In this document: in pieces, positions 48,972 through 57,861 of the stretch
How positions within the stretch are numbered: the stretch's first letter is position 1
Layout: each line of letters opens with the position of its first letter
Virus record (IMG/VR): IMGVR_UViG_3300035070_003385
Span: 118,739-182,738 of that record
Length of the DNA: 64,000 bases
Source of the DNA: a virus
Direction: 5' to 3' (one strand)
Made by a program: the position numbers and the translations under genes
The notes under the pieces: generated by a model
What the model was told of the DNA's origin: nothing
The model's input: only the letters and a program-made list of their open reading frames with translations
The model's database searches: none

Positions 48972-50811
48972 AGAGTGGCTGACCAACGATTTCATCAAAC
49001 TCAACACCAGTTCTTGTGGCAACGAATGTCAATTCAATGACGTTAATTGAACGAGCAGGCTTAATAAAGATATTGCCTCTAAACAAGTTTCTATCAACAA
49101 TGTCTGGGGTGTTTACAGTTGCATCAGATACAACTCTGAAATCAATAATACCACGTTTTCCTTGAATATCACGAAGGAATGGTTCCACTAAGTTTTTAAA
49201 CTGCGTTTGAGTAAACTCGTCGTTAAAGTCAAAGAGGAACGACGCCGACACGGTAGATATAGCTTTTTCAACTGTAATGAAAAGACGGCGAACATTAATA
49301 CGAGTAAATGCGCTTCCTGTTGCCGTGCCAAGGCCTGTTTTATCACCAAAGAGTAATACACCTTGACCAACTTGTGTAATAACTGGGTTAATATCAGAAC
49401 CGTATAATTGGTCTCTTTGGGCTTTATTTGGATTAAATGCCAATTTAACAACGTTTTTAATAAGGCCTCTTTTAAACCCGGCTGGCGATACCCAAGGCTC
49501 TACTCTCATAGTAAGACCTGCGATGTCACCGTTTAAAGGTATCCAACGGTATTCGTCGTTATATTTGTCATAACGATATTTATATCCGCTATCCATAAAC
49601 CAATAAGATGAAGATTGCACTAGATTTCTAAATGCAATAACGTTTGTCATTTTAGTTTCAGGATTTGCTGGAGTAACAGCATCAGCTAAAGGCGGCGAAA
49701 AGTAAACAACACAATCTTTTCTATGTTCAGCAATATTTGATACAACATAATTTGGAAGATTTGAACTGTTAGATTTACCGCAAATAATAGCGGAAATATC
49801 AACTTGATTAGCATCTTTATATAAATCGTAACCTAAAGCTAGTTGGCCAAAAGGTATAGAAGCTTCGCCAAGACCATCTGTGCCGTCTACCATACGATCA
49901 TAAATAGGAATTGTAATGCTAGTATTAACTAATGTGCCTGCGGCTATTTGTTTAACCCACGCAGAAGAATTAAACAACACGGTAGGATAATAGTTATTTG
50001 TACCGTCTGGCAGTTTTGCATCGCTATTGACTGATAAGTTTTCGTATAATTCAAGAACAGTACCAGCAATTCCGGTTATTTCGCCACCAGCATCAACAAC
50101 TGCAATGTGAATGTTATTTGCATTTGATGGGGCAGATTGCGCTATATTTGCATATCCCCATTTTCTTGTTATTTTTAACAGCGCAAGATCTGTTTCAGCT
50201 AACGTAAATCTATTTTTTGTTGTTATTGTATAGTTAAATGGTGCTACACCAGGACTTACAGTATCATCAGAAAATGCAGATACAACGAGGTCTTGGTATC
50301 CTACAGAATCGTTTCCTATCCGTATAATATCGTCTTGTTGTATAACGCCAATTGCGGTTGTAAACCCGTTTATGCTGAAAGTTGTTGTGTTAAACGCAAT
50401 AGTTCCAGTTATATCCCCAACACCAGAAATTGCTTCTTCGTAAGATGTTTGTGATGCTACGGAAACTTCAATGCTATTTCCTAATTCTCCTGGATATTTT
50501 GCCTGAAAATATGTATTATCAGCAATTGCAGTATTTGCTCCATCGGTGACGCGTGTTACATATAACGCGTTCGAATACGACAGAAAGTCTGCTGCACTAA
50601 AAAAGGTTTCGTGATTTTGCCAAGACGTGTTTGCGTGTGGTTTACCAAAACGACGAGCTAGATCTTCTTCCGAAGAAACTAAAATGCGTTCGTTAATTGG
50701 GCCCCAACGAAAAACACCGGCAATAGCGGCAGGTGGTGTTCCAATAGCCGGTATTACTGCCGACGCATCTACTTCCCTGACGATTACGGATGGACTTACA
50801 GAAAAAGTCAT
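48970..50811 (-). CDS. 18: Tail sheath protein, gp18
   Basis: A 613-residue contractile sheath subunit. The N-terminus SPSVIVREVDASAVIPAIGTPPAAIAGVFRWGP and the C-terminal SFLFDFNDEFTQTQFKNLVEPFLRDIQGKRGI, plus RRLFITVEKAIS, are the sheath signatures. It surrounds the gp19 tube and contracts on infection. Its own late promoter lies at 50866. Confidence 0.96.
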   Translation of the reverse strand: MTFSVSPSVIVREVDASAVIPAIGTPPAAIAGVFRWGPINERILVSSEEDLARRFGKPHANTSWQNHETFFSAADFLSYSNALYVTRVTDGANTAIADNTYFQAKYPGELGNSIEVSVASQTSYEEAISGVGDITGTIAFNTTTFSINGFTTAIGVIQQDDIIRIGNDSVGYQDLVVSAFSDDTVSPGVAPFNYTITTKNRFTLAETDLALLKITRKWGYANIAQSAPSNANNIHIAVVDAGGEITGIAGTVLELYENLSVNSDAKLPDGTNNYYPTVLFNSSAWVKQIAAGTLVNTSITIPIYDRMVDGTDGLGEASIPFGQLALGYDLYKDANQVDISAIICGKSNSSNLPNYVVSNIAEHRKDCVVYFSPPLADAVTPANPETKMTNVIAFRNLVQSSSYWFMDSGYKYRYDKYNDEYRWIPLNGDIAGLTMRVEPWVSPAGFKRGLIKNVVKLAFNPNKAQRDQLYGSDINPVITQVGQGVLLFGDKTGLGTATGSAFTRINVRRLFITVEKAISTVSASFLFDFNDEFTQTQFKNLVEPFLRDIQGKRGIIDFRVVSDATVNTPDIVDRNLFRGNIFIKPARSINVIELTFVATRTGVEFDEIVGQPL

Positions 50812-50865
50812 ATTTTTCTCCCCTGTGTAAGATTATTTGACACTTGTTTTCAATCTATTCTTGTT

Positions 50866-50873
50866 TATTTATA
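50866..50873 (-). promoter_or_regulatory. Late promoter of gp18
   Basis: Perfect TATAAATA on the minus strand, 55 bases before gp18. A second match at 51022-51029 lies inside the terminase gene. Confidence 0.8.
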
Positions 50874-50884
50874 AAAAACCGTTT

Positions 50885-52495
50885 TTACATCATCCAGCGT
50901 TCGTCTTCTTCAATAGGCTGAAATCCTACGCTTAATGCATCTTCTCCGCTATCAATGAATCCGAATGGAAGAAGATCGTCTTGTATTTGCTCTTCGGTCT
51001 TTGCTCTTAGTTTATGTAGTGTATTTATATCTGTGATTTCTTTAAAGTATGCTTGACTTGTTAACCATCCAAATATAACCAAATTCATTACAAGATCGTC
51101 GTGAGATCCTGGTTCTGCTTCATACGAATTACCTTTTTTAGAAAATCTTGATAATTCTTGTATAGTTTCAAAATCGTTTATAATAAATTGGTTTTGTTCA
51201 ATAAGCATTTTTAACATTGAACAACCAACCGCCTTTACGGATTTTGTGGTTCTAACACCGGTATCAGACATTTTTCCAAACCCGGATGAAATTCTTTTAC
51301 CTTCTCGTCCTGCGCTTTCTGTGTGAAGTAAACTTTCGTAACCAAAGTCCATCAAAAGTGTATCTGATACCTGAGATCCAATATCGTTAATTTCAACTAA
51401 AACCAATGCTTCGTTATACGCAGTACCTACACGATATATAATAGACGCAAAATCTATTGGAGATATGTAATTATCTCTAAACGTGCAAACCTGTTTATAT
51501 GGCATTGTTGTAATATCTATTACATTAAATGTAGAATAATCCAAACCTTTACCTCGAGAAACGTCAACAGTCATTGCATATATGTGATTTTTTTCAGCTT
51601 GTTCGTATTGACTAATACCTTCACTTGCATATAGCGGTATAGAAAAGGCCAATTCTTTTAATTTCGCTCCGGATATGAGTGTTCCAGAAGACCCTAAAAA
51701 CTGACCATTGTATTCTTGATTAAATTTTTCTTCGTCGTGGTCTAACGATTCGAGTGTTTCAGTTTTCCATTTTTCGTTTCTTCCTGGAACATCGCTCCAC
51801 ACAACCTTCACAAACTCATATCCGTTTGTTCCTTCTTCAGCTCCTTTGCAAGTTTTCCAAAAATGGTTTAATCCGTTTGGTGTAGAGGTCATTAGAAGCT
51901 TTGTAGATTCACCCGATGAAATAGTAGGATATACTGACGCGAAGAATTCGTCATACCCCTCAATGAAGGCTACCTCATCTAGATACAAGAATGAGATAGA
52001 CTTACCGCGAATTGCAGAGCTTGATGTTGTACCAGCTAAAATGTTACATCCATTTTCTAATGCAATGTTACCTTTGTTCCATTCCTCGACACCTTGCTGA
52101 AGCCATTTTGGTAAAGCTTCAAAGGCCAATTTAATACGCGCGAGAACTTCTCGAGATGCGTCTCCTTTGTTTGCGAGAATAGCAACCGTTTTAAATTCGT
52201 TGAATAAAATATAATGTAGTATTACAGCCACGGCCGTTGTTGTCTTACCAGCTTGCCTTGCAGTTAAAACAGCAACGCGTCTATTATTTGTTATTTTTTC
52301 AACAATGTCTTGCTGGTAATCATACATGTCTAACGGAATGAGACCGTGGTCTACATGAACAATTTTTATATATTCTTTTGCAAAATATACAGGATCTTCG
52401 GAACATTTTAAATATTCTTTAATTAATTCCGGTGTCCATTCTATTTGTTCTCCAGTTTTCTTTAAATGTATGTTACCTAAGTAACCACTATTCAT
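50885..52495 (-). CDS. 17: Terminase large subunit, gp17
   Basis: A 536-residue DNA packaging motor and nuclease. Walker A ARQAGKTT (79-86), Walker B FLYLDEVAF with D173-E174, the coupling motif LLMTSTPNG, and nuclease Asp in MTVDVSRG and VEINDIGS. ATG 52495 is used with AAAGGTG upstream; an in-frame GTG is at 52504. The start lies 8 bases inside gp16. It packages DNA through the portal. Confidence 0.97.
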   Translation of the reverse strand: MNSGYLGNIHLKKTGEQIEWTPELIKEYLKCSEDPVYFAKEYIKIVHVDHGLIPLDMYDYQQDIVEKITNNRRVAVLTARQAGKTTTAVAVILHYILFNEFKTVAILANKGDASREVLARIKLAFEALPKWLQQGVEEWNKGNIALENGCNILAGTTSSSAIRGKSISFLYLDEVAFIEGYDEFFASVYPTISSGESTKLLMTSTPNGLNHFWKTCKGAEEGTNGYEFVKVVWSDVPGRNEKWKTETLESLDHDEEKFNQEYNGQFLGSSGTLISGAKLKELAFSIPLYASEGISQYEQAEKNHIYAMTVDVSRGKGLDYSTFNVIDITTMPYKQVCTFRDNYISPIDFASIIYRVGTAYNEALVLVEINDIGSQVSDTLLMDFGYESLLHTESAGREGKRISSGFGKMSDTGVRTTKSVKAVGCSMLKMLIEQNQFIINDFETIQELSRFSKKGNSYEAEPGSHDDLVMNLVIFGWLTSQAYFKEITDINTLHKLRAKTEEQIQDDLLPFGFIDSGEDALSVGFQPIEEDERWMM

Positions 52496-52916
52496 TAGTT
52501 TCACCTTTAATCATTTTAAGTAAATCGGCTGTAGAAAGTATAAGATTATTATTTGTTACGTTTGGCGAAGTATTAGATGCGCCGTTTTTTTCTTCTTTTG
52601 CATATTTTTTCTTAGTTGACATTTCAACAAAATCTTTATTTGCGTCAAGGAGCGTTTTCATTAAAGTTGATGCAACCTCAAAGGCGCGTGGAGACTCTGA
52701 TTGTTTTGCAAGTTCTATCATTTCCTTTAAAGCATCATCACCTTGTTCTATAATATTTTTTATATTTCCACGGGCTTGCTCGATATCAATAATTGTATCA
52801 TCTTCATCATCTACTGTCACTAACGGTTTTTCTTCAATTATTTCCGGTAGATTTTTTTCTTTTGCTTCTTCTAAAGGTCTTAAACCAAGAACTTTTGCAA
52901 TTTTGTCTTCACTCAT
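52488..52916 (-). CDS. 16: Terminase small subunit, gp16
   Basis: A 142-residue protein upstream of gp17 with the T4 order, overlapping both neighbours. Central helices (IEQARGNIKNIIEQGDDALKEMIELAKQSESPRAFEVASTLMKTLLDANKDF) match gp16 and its self-assembly region. It recognises DNA and starts packaging. Confidence 0.92.
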   Translation of the reverse strand: MSEDKIAKVLGLRPLEEAKEKNLPEIIEEKPLVTVDDEDDTIIDIEQARGNIKNIIEQGDDALKEMIELAKQSESPRAFEVASTLMKTLLDANKDFVEMSTKKKYAKEEKNGASNTSPNVTNNNLILSTADLLKMIKGETNE

Positions 52917-53734
52917 ACTTCTGCCTCAGGATCTTCAGTCACAACTTTAATAGGAGCCCAATCATCATCATATTCGACGTCTAAGAAAGGTACAGCCTCA
53001 TCTGCATCGGTTGTTGGTGCTCCGTTTGCAGTTAACCCAGGGAATGTATTTACGCCCCTCACAGGATCTACGGTTTCCCCATTCGTGGTATTATAAACAT
53101 CAGTATCGACGAACTTAATTATTTTATTATCTTTTTCTGGTCCAAAGTACCAGCATTTCATTGTAAAATTAAGAGTCCATAATACAGATCTTCTTTCGGT
53201 AAACGCGCCTTCGTATAATTCTTCGTTCGTAACACCATTTAAAATAAGTGGTATATCAATAGGATCCATGTCATCGATTAATTTAACAGTTGATGTCCAT
53301 TCCGGTTTAAAGAATGGAATTATTTGTTCAACTATTTTTGTTGCATCTTCGGAATATTTTGTCATAATGTATAATGAAAAATCTACATTATATGGTGCTC
53401 CAGACCAATTATAATATCTTTTGTCTTCACTTTCTGAGCTAGTTTTAAATATTCTTTGCTTTGACGCAATTTTACGAGTTCCATCGTATGACATATTTGT
53501 CATTTCAAAAGACATTCTTGGCAGAGTAATAGCCGAGGGATTGCTTAAGTTCGGATCCTGTGTAATCTTTGCAAGAAACTTTTGAAACGGACCGTATGCA
53601 ATAGGTACTATGATACTTTGTACTTCAGCGTCATTGCTTCCATTCCGCGTGATTCGGATCTTATTGAAAAGAGTACCAAATAAAGCAACATACTTTCTTG
53701 TACTTGAATTATAAAAGTGATTTACAAATGCCAT
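52913..53734 (-). CDS. 15: Tail sheath stabiliser/completion protein, gp15
   Basis: A 273-residue protein at the gp15 position. Recognised blocks: FNHFYNSSTRKYVALFGTLFN-type start (seen as NHFYNSSTRKYVALFG), ITLPRMSFEM, and SGAPYNVDFSLYIMTKYSEDATKIVEQIIPFF. It caps the tail tube and sheath at the head end. In T4 genes 14 and 15 are adjacent; here a repeat protein gene lies between them. Confidence 0.93.
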   Translation of the reverse strand: MAFVNHFYNSSTRKYVALFGTLFNKIRITRNGSNDAEVQSIIVPIAYGPFQKFLAKITQDPNLSNPSAITLPRMSFEMTNMSYDGTRKIASKQRIFKTSSESEDKRYYNWSGAPYNVDFSLYIMTKYSEDATKIVEQIIPFFKPEWTSTVKLIDDMDPIDIPLILNGVTNEELYEGAFTERRSVLWTLNFTMKCWYFGPEKDNKIIKFVDTDVYNTTNGETVDPVRGVNTFPGLTANGAPTTDADEAVPFLDVEYDDDWAPIKVVTEDPEAEV

Positions 53735-53740
53735 GTTATG

Positions 53741-54730
53741 TTATACCTGTTGACCTGCTAGGCTATCTATCAGCGTAAGAAGATCACCAACGTCCGTTGC
53801 GTTTCCGTCGGATGCAAAAGAGAACTTATCGATCGTATCAACTCTGAATGGACTAGCACCTCCGGCTGTATATCCAGATTCTGTACTCGATTGCCCTCCA
53901 GGATTATTTCCTCTTGCTTGGGATAAATCGCCAATATCGGTTGCGTTTCCATCAGATGCAAAAGGAAACTTATCAATTTCGTTAGTGGAATTCACATTTA
54001 CTGGAGACGCCCCACCAGATGCATAACCAGAAGTATCACTAGATTGCCCAGCATGAAATCTTCTATTCGTTACCAAGTCCCCTACGTCTGTGGAGTTGGC
54101 GTCGGCAGCAAAAGGAAACTTGTCAATTATGTTCGAGAAACCTGGTGGTGATCCACCAGCGTTATATCCTGATACACTGCTTGACGAACCAGACGCACCA
54201 TACCGACCCTGCGTTAGATCACCAACATCTGTTGCATCACTGTCAGTGGCAAAAGGAAACTTATCAACTGTATTTCTTGTAGAAGGGGAAGGTGTAAGAC
54301 CGCCAGAAGTGTACCCAGACTCAGTACTCATTTGGCCTGAAACAATTCTTCTTTCTACAGTTAAGTCACCCACATCAGTTGCGTCAGCGTCTGCTGCAAA
54401 AGGAAACTTGTCTATCGTATTTACCTGTGGAGGAACAAACCCACCAGAAGTATACCCACTTACAGAACTGGATTGCCCTGCTCCGCGAGATCTGGCTTGC
54501 GTAAGATCACCAACATCGGTTGAATTTCCGTCAGATGAAAAAGGAAACTTTTGAATAACATTAGATATTGGATTACCGCCAGAAGTATAACCACTTACTG
54601 ACCCATACGCATTCGGTGGAGGAGGTGGTGTAATGTTTAAACTTTCGTTTACAACGAATTTAGTCTTATCTCCTGGTACAATATTACCAGATGAGTCTAC
54701 AACTTCTGTACCTTGAATTTTATATACCAT
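53741..54730 (-). CDS. Six-repeat SGYTSGG (Kelch-like) protein inserted in the neck operon
   Basis: A 329-residue protein. After an N-terminal part (KIQGTEVVDSSGNIVPGDKTKFVVNE then a Pro run) it has six repeats of about 45-50 residues: SGYTSGG, then ID/KFPFA(T/A)D, then TDVGDLT, then R and AGQSS. The alternation of GG, hydrophobic beta and R resembles Kelch blades, so a six-bladed propeller is plausible. It ends AGQQV, as does its paralogue at 62906. By position it may be a virion decoration or adhesin. Confidence 0.75.
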   Translation of the reverse strand: MVYKIQGTEVVDSSGNIVPGDKTKFVVNESLNITPPPPPNAYGSVSGYTSGGNPISNVIQKFPFSSDGNSTDVGDLTQARSRGAGQSSSVSGYTSGGFVPPQVNTIDKFPFAADADATDVGDLTVERRIVSGQMSTESGYTSGGLTPSPSTRNTVDKFPFATDSDATDVGDLTQGRYGASGSSSSVSGYNAGGSPPGFSNIIDKFPFAADANSTDVGDLVTNRRFHAGQSSDTSGYASGGASPVNVNSTNEIDKFPFASDGNATDIGDLSQARGNNPGGQSSTESGYTAGGASPFRVDTIDKFSFASDGNATDVGDLLTLIDSLAGQQV

Positions 54731-54735
54731 ATCTC

Positions 54736-55416
54736 TTATCCAGTGTTTGTTGGGTTTGTGATAGTTTCGCTAAACGGATCTATCTCTGTGAAATCTATTA
54801 TATCATCTCCAGCATTTTCAAAGTCTATATTATTTGCAATAGGATCTTTTGTTTTTAATGCAGTAAGCGAAGTAACAGCGGTTGTTTTATAATTATCAAA
54901 AAATGTATCTATATCCGATACACCAGTTTGGAATCTTTCATTTGAATATTCAAACAATTCGCACTGAAGGTCGAACACTTGTAAAGCACCGCTCTGATAG
55001 AAGACGCTCTCATGTTCAACGTGAGTAATTTTAAAGAACTTGTTAACCATAGGGAAGTATACGAGCTCCCCTTCTTTTGGTCTTAAAATAGTAGGTATTA
55101 TGTTAGTTACATTTTTTTCAAATGTTCGCATTGCAACAGTAAATGTAACTTGGTCACGAATTTGTAAACCAAATCTGCTAAGGAAGTCGCCTTCACCTTG
55201 GAAACCATCAACACTCTTAACATACATTTCCATTTCGTAAGCGGTATTAAAGATCGAAAGATCATCTTCATTTAATATATTGTCTACAGCCTGCAAACTA
55301 CGAGTAAGATAATACGTGTCTATCCCATAAATTTGAATAGACTCAATCACCAAGTCATCGATGAGAGTCTGTTCATTTGAATAATCGTAATTTTGAAAGT
55401 ATACGTTCGTTGCCAT
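54736..55416 (-). CDS. 14: Neck protein, gp14
   Basis: A 226-residue protein. NVYFQNYDYSNEQTLIDDLVIESIQIYGIDTYYLTR, DDLSIFNTAYEMEMYVKSVDGFQGEGDFLSRFGLQIRDQVTF and LRPKEGELVYFPMVNKFFKI are gp14 signatures. With gp13 it seals the head neck for tail attachment. It starts three bases after gp13. Confidence 0.95.
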   Translation of the reverse strand: MATNVYFQNYDYSNEQTLIDDLVIESIQIYGIDTYYLTRSLQAVDNILNEDDLSIFNTAYEMEMYVKSVDGFQGEGDFLSRFGLQIRDQVTFTVAMRTFEKNVTNIIPTILRPKEGELVYFPMVNKFFKITHVEHESVFYQSGALQVFDLQCELFEYSNERFQTGVSDIDTFFDNYKTTAVTSLTALKTKDPIANNIDFENAGDDIIDFTEIDPFSETITNPTNTG

Positions 55417-55418
55417 TA

Positions 55419-56162
55419 TTAACCCACGAAATTATAGGTAAGAGGTTGCAGTGAGCTAATGGCATTTTCTTCCATTTCTTTTCGATCAGCCTTGGCTTCA
55501 CTTAATATTTGTTCTCCATTAAACTGAACACCACCTACGAGTTGCATATTTGTAAATTTAGTTAAGTTTAATCCCCACTGTTCTCTTATAAGAGCTGAGG
55601 TGTAATTTTGGAGCCAGCGATCCTGCCAAACATCAGAATATGTTTCTCCATCTATGATATCATATCCTTCAATGATAATATGTGATCCTGCGACCATTAT
55701 ATCTTTTTTACCATCAATATAAAGGCGATTTACATGGCGGTTATATCGTACTAAAGGTTTTCCTACTAAAATTTCCTGTAGGAATTGCAGATGAGACATT
55801 GACATATAATAGTTTTGTATACTATATCCTGTAATATCACTGAGGTTATTCAAAACGAATTGGTATTGTACATTAAAAATACCAGTACCCGTCGACACAG
55901 ATGAGCTTAAGTCAAATATTCGAGTAACACCTAGCATATTTGCTGGTATTGTAACATAACCTTGATCTATTTCATTTTGAGTAAGTTCGTGCTTAAGATA
56001 AACCATTTGACTTCCGTCATAATGATAATCTCTCCAAAAAGATATAGCTTCGTCAATACGGTCTTCAGTTTGTTCTTCGGAAACATTTATCTGAATAACT
56101 GGAGAACCTATTTTACGAAGAACGTAATCTTTAAACTCTTCGCGTGTTGTTGGTAATGCCAT
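55419..56162 (-). CDS. 13: Neck protein, gp13
   Basis: A 247-residue protein. PTTREEFKDYVLRKIGSPVIQINVSEEQTEDRIDEAISFWRDYHYDG and the later LYIDGKKDIMVAGSHIIIEGY and AKADRKEMEENAI are gp13 signatures. It forms the neck on the portal. First gene of this late neck operon with a late promoter at 56186. Confidence 0.95.
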   Translation of the reverse strand: MALPTTREEFKDYVLRKIGSPVIQINVSEEQTEDRIDEAISFWRDYHYDGSQMVYLKHELTQNEIDQGYVTIPANMLGVTRIFDLSSSVSTGTGIFNVQYQFVLNNLSDITGYSIQNYYMSMSHLQFLQEILVGKPLVRYNRHVNRLYIDGKKDIMVAGSHIIIEGYDIIDGETYSDVWQDRWLQNYTSALIREQWGLNLTKFTNMQLVGGVQFNGEQILSEAKADRKEMEENAISSLQPLTYNFVG

Positions 56163-56185
56163 GTGAATTAACCTATTTTTGTTTA

Positions 56186-56193
56186 TATTTATA
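56186..56193 (-). promoter_or_regulatory. Late promoter of gp13
   Basis: Perfect TATAAATA on the minus strand, 24 bases before the gp13 start, close to but outside the plus-strand promoter duplication. Confidence 0.8.
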
Positions 56194-56219
56194 AAAAAGA
56201 AGCTATCGTCATTTTTCTA

Positions 56220-56247
56220 TTGACATTCCATAAATATTGGATATAAT
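56220..56247 (+). promoter_or_regulatory. Plus-strand sigma70-type promoter, copy 1
   Basis: TTGACA (56220-56225), 16-base spacer, TATAAT (56242-56247), followed by a palindrome at the start site. The ATG at 56270 opens a 15-codon frame that stops within copy 2. Confidence 0.82.
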
Positions 56248-56313
56248 AGAATTAATAATTCTGGGAGCTATGGTATTAGATTACAATAATTTAAAATATG
56301 TACCATTTTTCTA

Positions 56314-56341
56314 TTGACATTCCATAAATATTGGATATAAT
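56314..56341 (+). promoter_or_regulatory. Plus-strand sigma70-type promoter, copy 2
   Basis: TTGACA (56314-56319), TATAAT (56336-56341), identical to copy 1. It points into the minus-strand modification operon, so its transcript would be antisense to it. Confidence 0.82.
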
Positions 56342-56370
56342 AGAATTAATAATTCTGGGAGCTATGGTAT

Positions 56371-57129
56371 CTAAACGCGCTCGATATCCTCTTCAATACA
56401 ATTTGTTCCATATTGGATTTCTACGATCCGTACTTCGTCCTTTGTATTATTTATCAATTGATGCCAAGTACCTACAGGAATATCAATTTCGTCGTGTTTT
56501 TCAAGCACAGAAGTTTGAATATTATCTAAATCATTTCCATGGTTTACTGTTGCAACACCATAGCTTACAATCCAATATTCATTGCGTGACTCGTGTCTTT
56601 GAAGACTTAAAGATTTACCTGGAGAAACAACAAGTTCTTTTGCTTTCGTGGAAGGACCGTCAGAATGAAGTACACGATAGTATCCCCATTTTCTTTCTGT
56701 TTTTGGAGTTTTCCATTCAGTGAGTATTTTACTGCTGGAGTTCATCTTGTGAACTCCGCCTACTCCAAATACAAAAGATAGTCGTGGATCATCAATTTTC
56801 ATTTCTGGAATATTTTCATCCGTCCTATCACCACCATTTGCAAAAATAATTTCTGAGTCCGGATACATAACCAAACAATTATGAATTGCTTGATTTGCAC
56901 CACCATCACTATCGTCAAATACCATAGCTACATCAACAACTGAAAGATTTTTTACAATTTCAACTCTTTCGTTTATATCCATGAATGGCTGACCTTTTTT
57001 ACGAGTCAACCATTCGTTACTGTTTACACCTACTACTAGGATATCACCTAGCTTTTTTGCTTCGTTAAAATATGCGATATGACCGCTGTGTAGCGGATCA
57101 AACCCTCCAGAAACTAAAACAACCTTCAT
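56371..57129 (-). CDS. Cytidylyltransferase-cupin fusion (sugar nucleotide enzyme)
   Basis: A 252-residue two-domain protein. N-terminal HxGH transferase (SGGFDPLHSGH with H14, H17), like glycerol-3-phosphate or heptose nucleotidyltransferases, residues 1-135. Then a cupin: KWGYYRVLH, AKELVVSPGKSLSLQRHESRNEYWIV, and IPVGTWHQLINNT, like the type II mannose-6-phosphate isomerase domain of guanylyltransferases. ATG 57129 with GGAG upstream is chosen; a TTG is at 57135. It may make an activated sugar for the transferases beside it. Confidence 0.85.
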   Translation of the reverse strand: MKVVLVSGGFDPLHSGHIAYFNEAKKLGDILVVGVNSNEWLTRKKGQPFMDINERVEIVKNLSVVDVAMVFDDSDGGANQAIHNCLVMYPDSEIIFANGGDRTDENIPEMKIDDPRLSFVFGVGGVHKMNSSSKILTEWKTPKTERKWGYYRVLHSDGPSTKAKELVVSPGKSLSLQRHESRNEYWIVSYGVATVNHGNDLDNIQTSVLEKHDEIDIPVGTWHQLINNTKDEVRIVEIQYGTNCIEEDIERV

Positions 57130-57131
57130 TA

Positions 57132-57860
57132 TCAATCTCCTAAATGCATTCTTGATTCTTCTCCGTCAAAGAAGAACATTTGCCATAATCTGCAATCATG
57201 TATATCGCTGCCAAAGTATTCAGACGCAGCATGAATTGATCCCCCTTCAAATATAACCAAACGATTAAAAATATTACCGAAAGAATCTACTGTATCGAAC
57301 GGAGTTTTATCTAAAAATGTTTTTCCAGGAAATATTTTATGTCCAGTTCCATCTTCCCAATTAATTTGAGAGTTATGGTGAATTTTTGTTTCTCGGTGCA
57401 TGTATGTACTTGTACCAGTTTGAGGTGGAGCATTCGGTGTTAGATATATCATGGCTGCCCATTTTTGTTGGTCACAATGATACACTAGCTTTTCACCGGC
57501 ATAATTGTGCTGAAACCTACCATTCATACCATAGGTTTCCCACTCACTTATTCTTTCGCCGATAATACTTTCAAAAGTTTCCTTTAAGCCAGGAAATAGA
57601 TGTTGCGTTCTTGTTCTTCTTCCAATATAACCAGGATCATCAAAGTATTCCTGTTGCAAAGCATAGTCGCGCATCGCATAAGGATCTGCGTAAAAGTTAT
57701 CAACTATAATTGCTCTTTTATTTTCTTGAAGATTTGGGTTTACTTTATAGACAGGATCGGCTTCTCCCTCGTAAACAATTTCATTTTCTTGCGGCTGAAT
57801 AACTTCCTCAACCACATTTTCTTGAAAATGTTCTTCTTCTTGTATAATCCAATTTTTCAT
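57132..57860 (-). CDS. 2OG-Fe(II) oxygenase-like protein (DUF6445-like)
   Basis: A 242-residue protein whose C-terminal half has the double-stranded beta-helix ligand order: H128-x-D130 in VYHCDQ, distal H210 in GGSIHAAS, and R224 for the 2-oxoglutarate. IIVDNFYADPYAMRDYAL and AAMIYLTPNAPP are typical of the DUF6445 group, as I recall it. It may hydroxylate a sugar or protein side chain in the late modification set. Substrate unknown. Confidence 0.8.
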   Translation of the reverse strand: MKNWIIQEEEHFQENVVEEVIQPQENEIVYEGEADPVYKVNPNLQENKRAIIVDNFYADPYAMRDYALQQEYFDDPGYIGRRTRTQHLFPGLKETFESIIGERISEWETYGMNGRFQHNYAGEKLVYHCDQQKWAAMIYLTPNAPPQTGTSTYMHRETKIHHNSQINWEDGTGHKIFPGKTFLDKTPFDTVDSFGNIFNRLVIFEGGSIHAASEYFGSDIHDCRLWQMFFFDGEESRMHLGD

Positions 57861-57861
57861 A

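Larger units (their letters stand above)
56210..56370 (+). repeat. Tandem 94-bp duplication of a promoter-operator-start unit
   Basis: A 67-base unit at 56210-56276 recurs exactly at 56304-56370, spaced by 94 bases. Each copy has a promoter (TTGACA...TATAAT), the palindrome AGAATT-AAT-AATTCT, and CTGGGAGCTATGGT, a ribosome site with ATG. The second copy ends exactly at the stop of the minus-strand cytidylyltransferase gene. The region 56163-56370 contains no other gene. Confidence 0.92.

Noticed and set aside
51022-51029. TATAAATA inside the terminase gene as a late promoter
   Set aside because: It is inside coding sequence 210 bases before gp18, which already has a better placed box at 50866.
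56331-56723. 130-aa plus-strand frame antisense to the cytidylyltransferase-cupin gene
   Set aside because: It is mainly the reverse of a strongly supported gene and resembles no protein. The duplicated ATG at 56364 does open it, so a peptide cannot be fully excluded, but I do not call it a gene.
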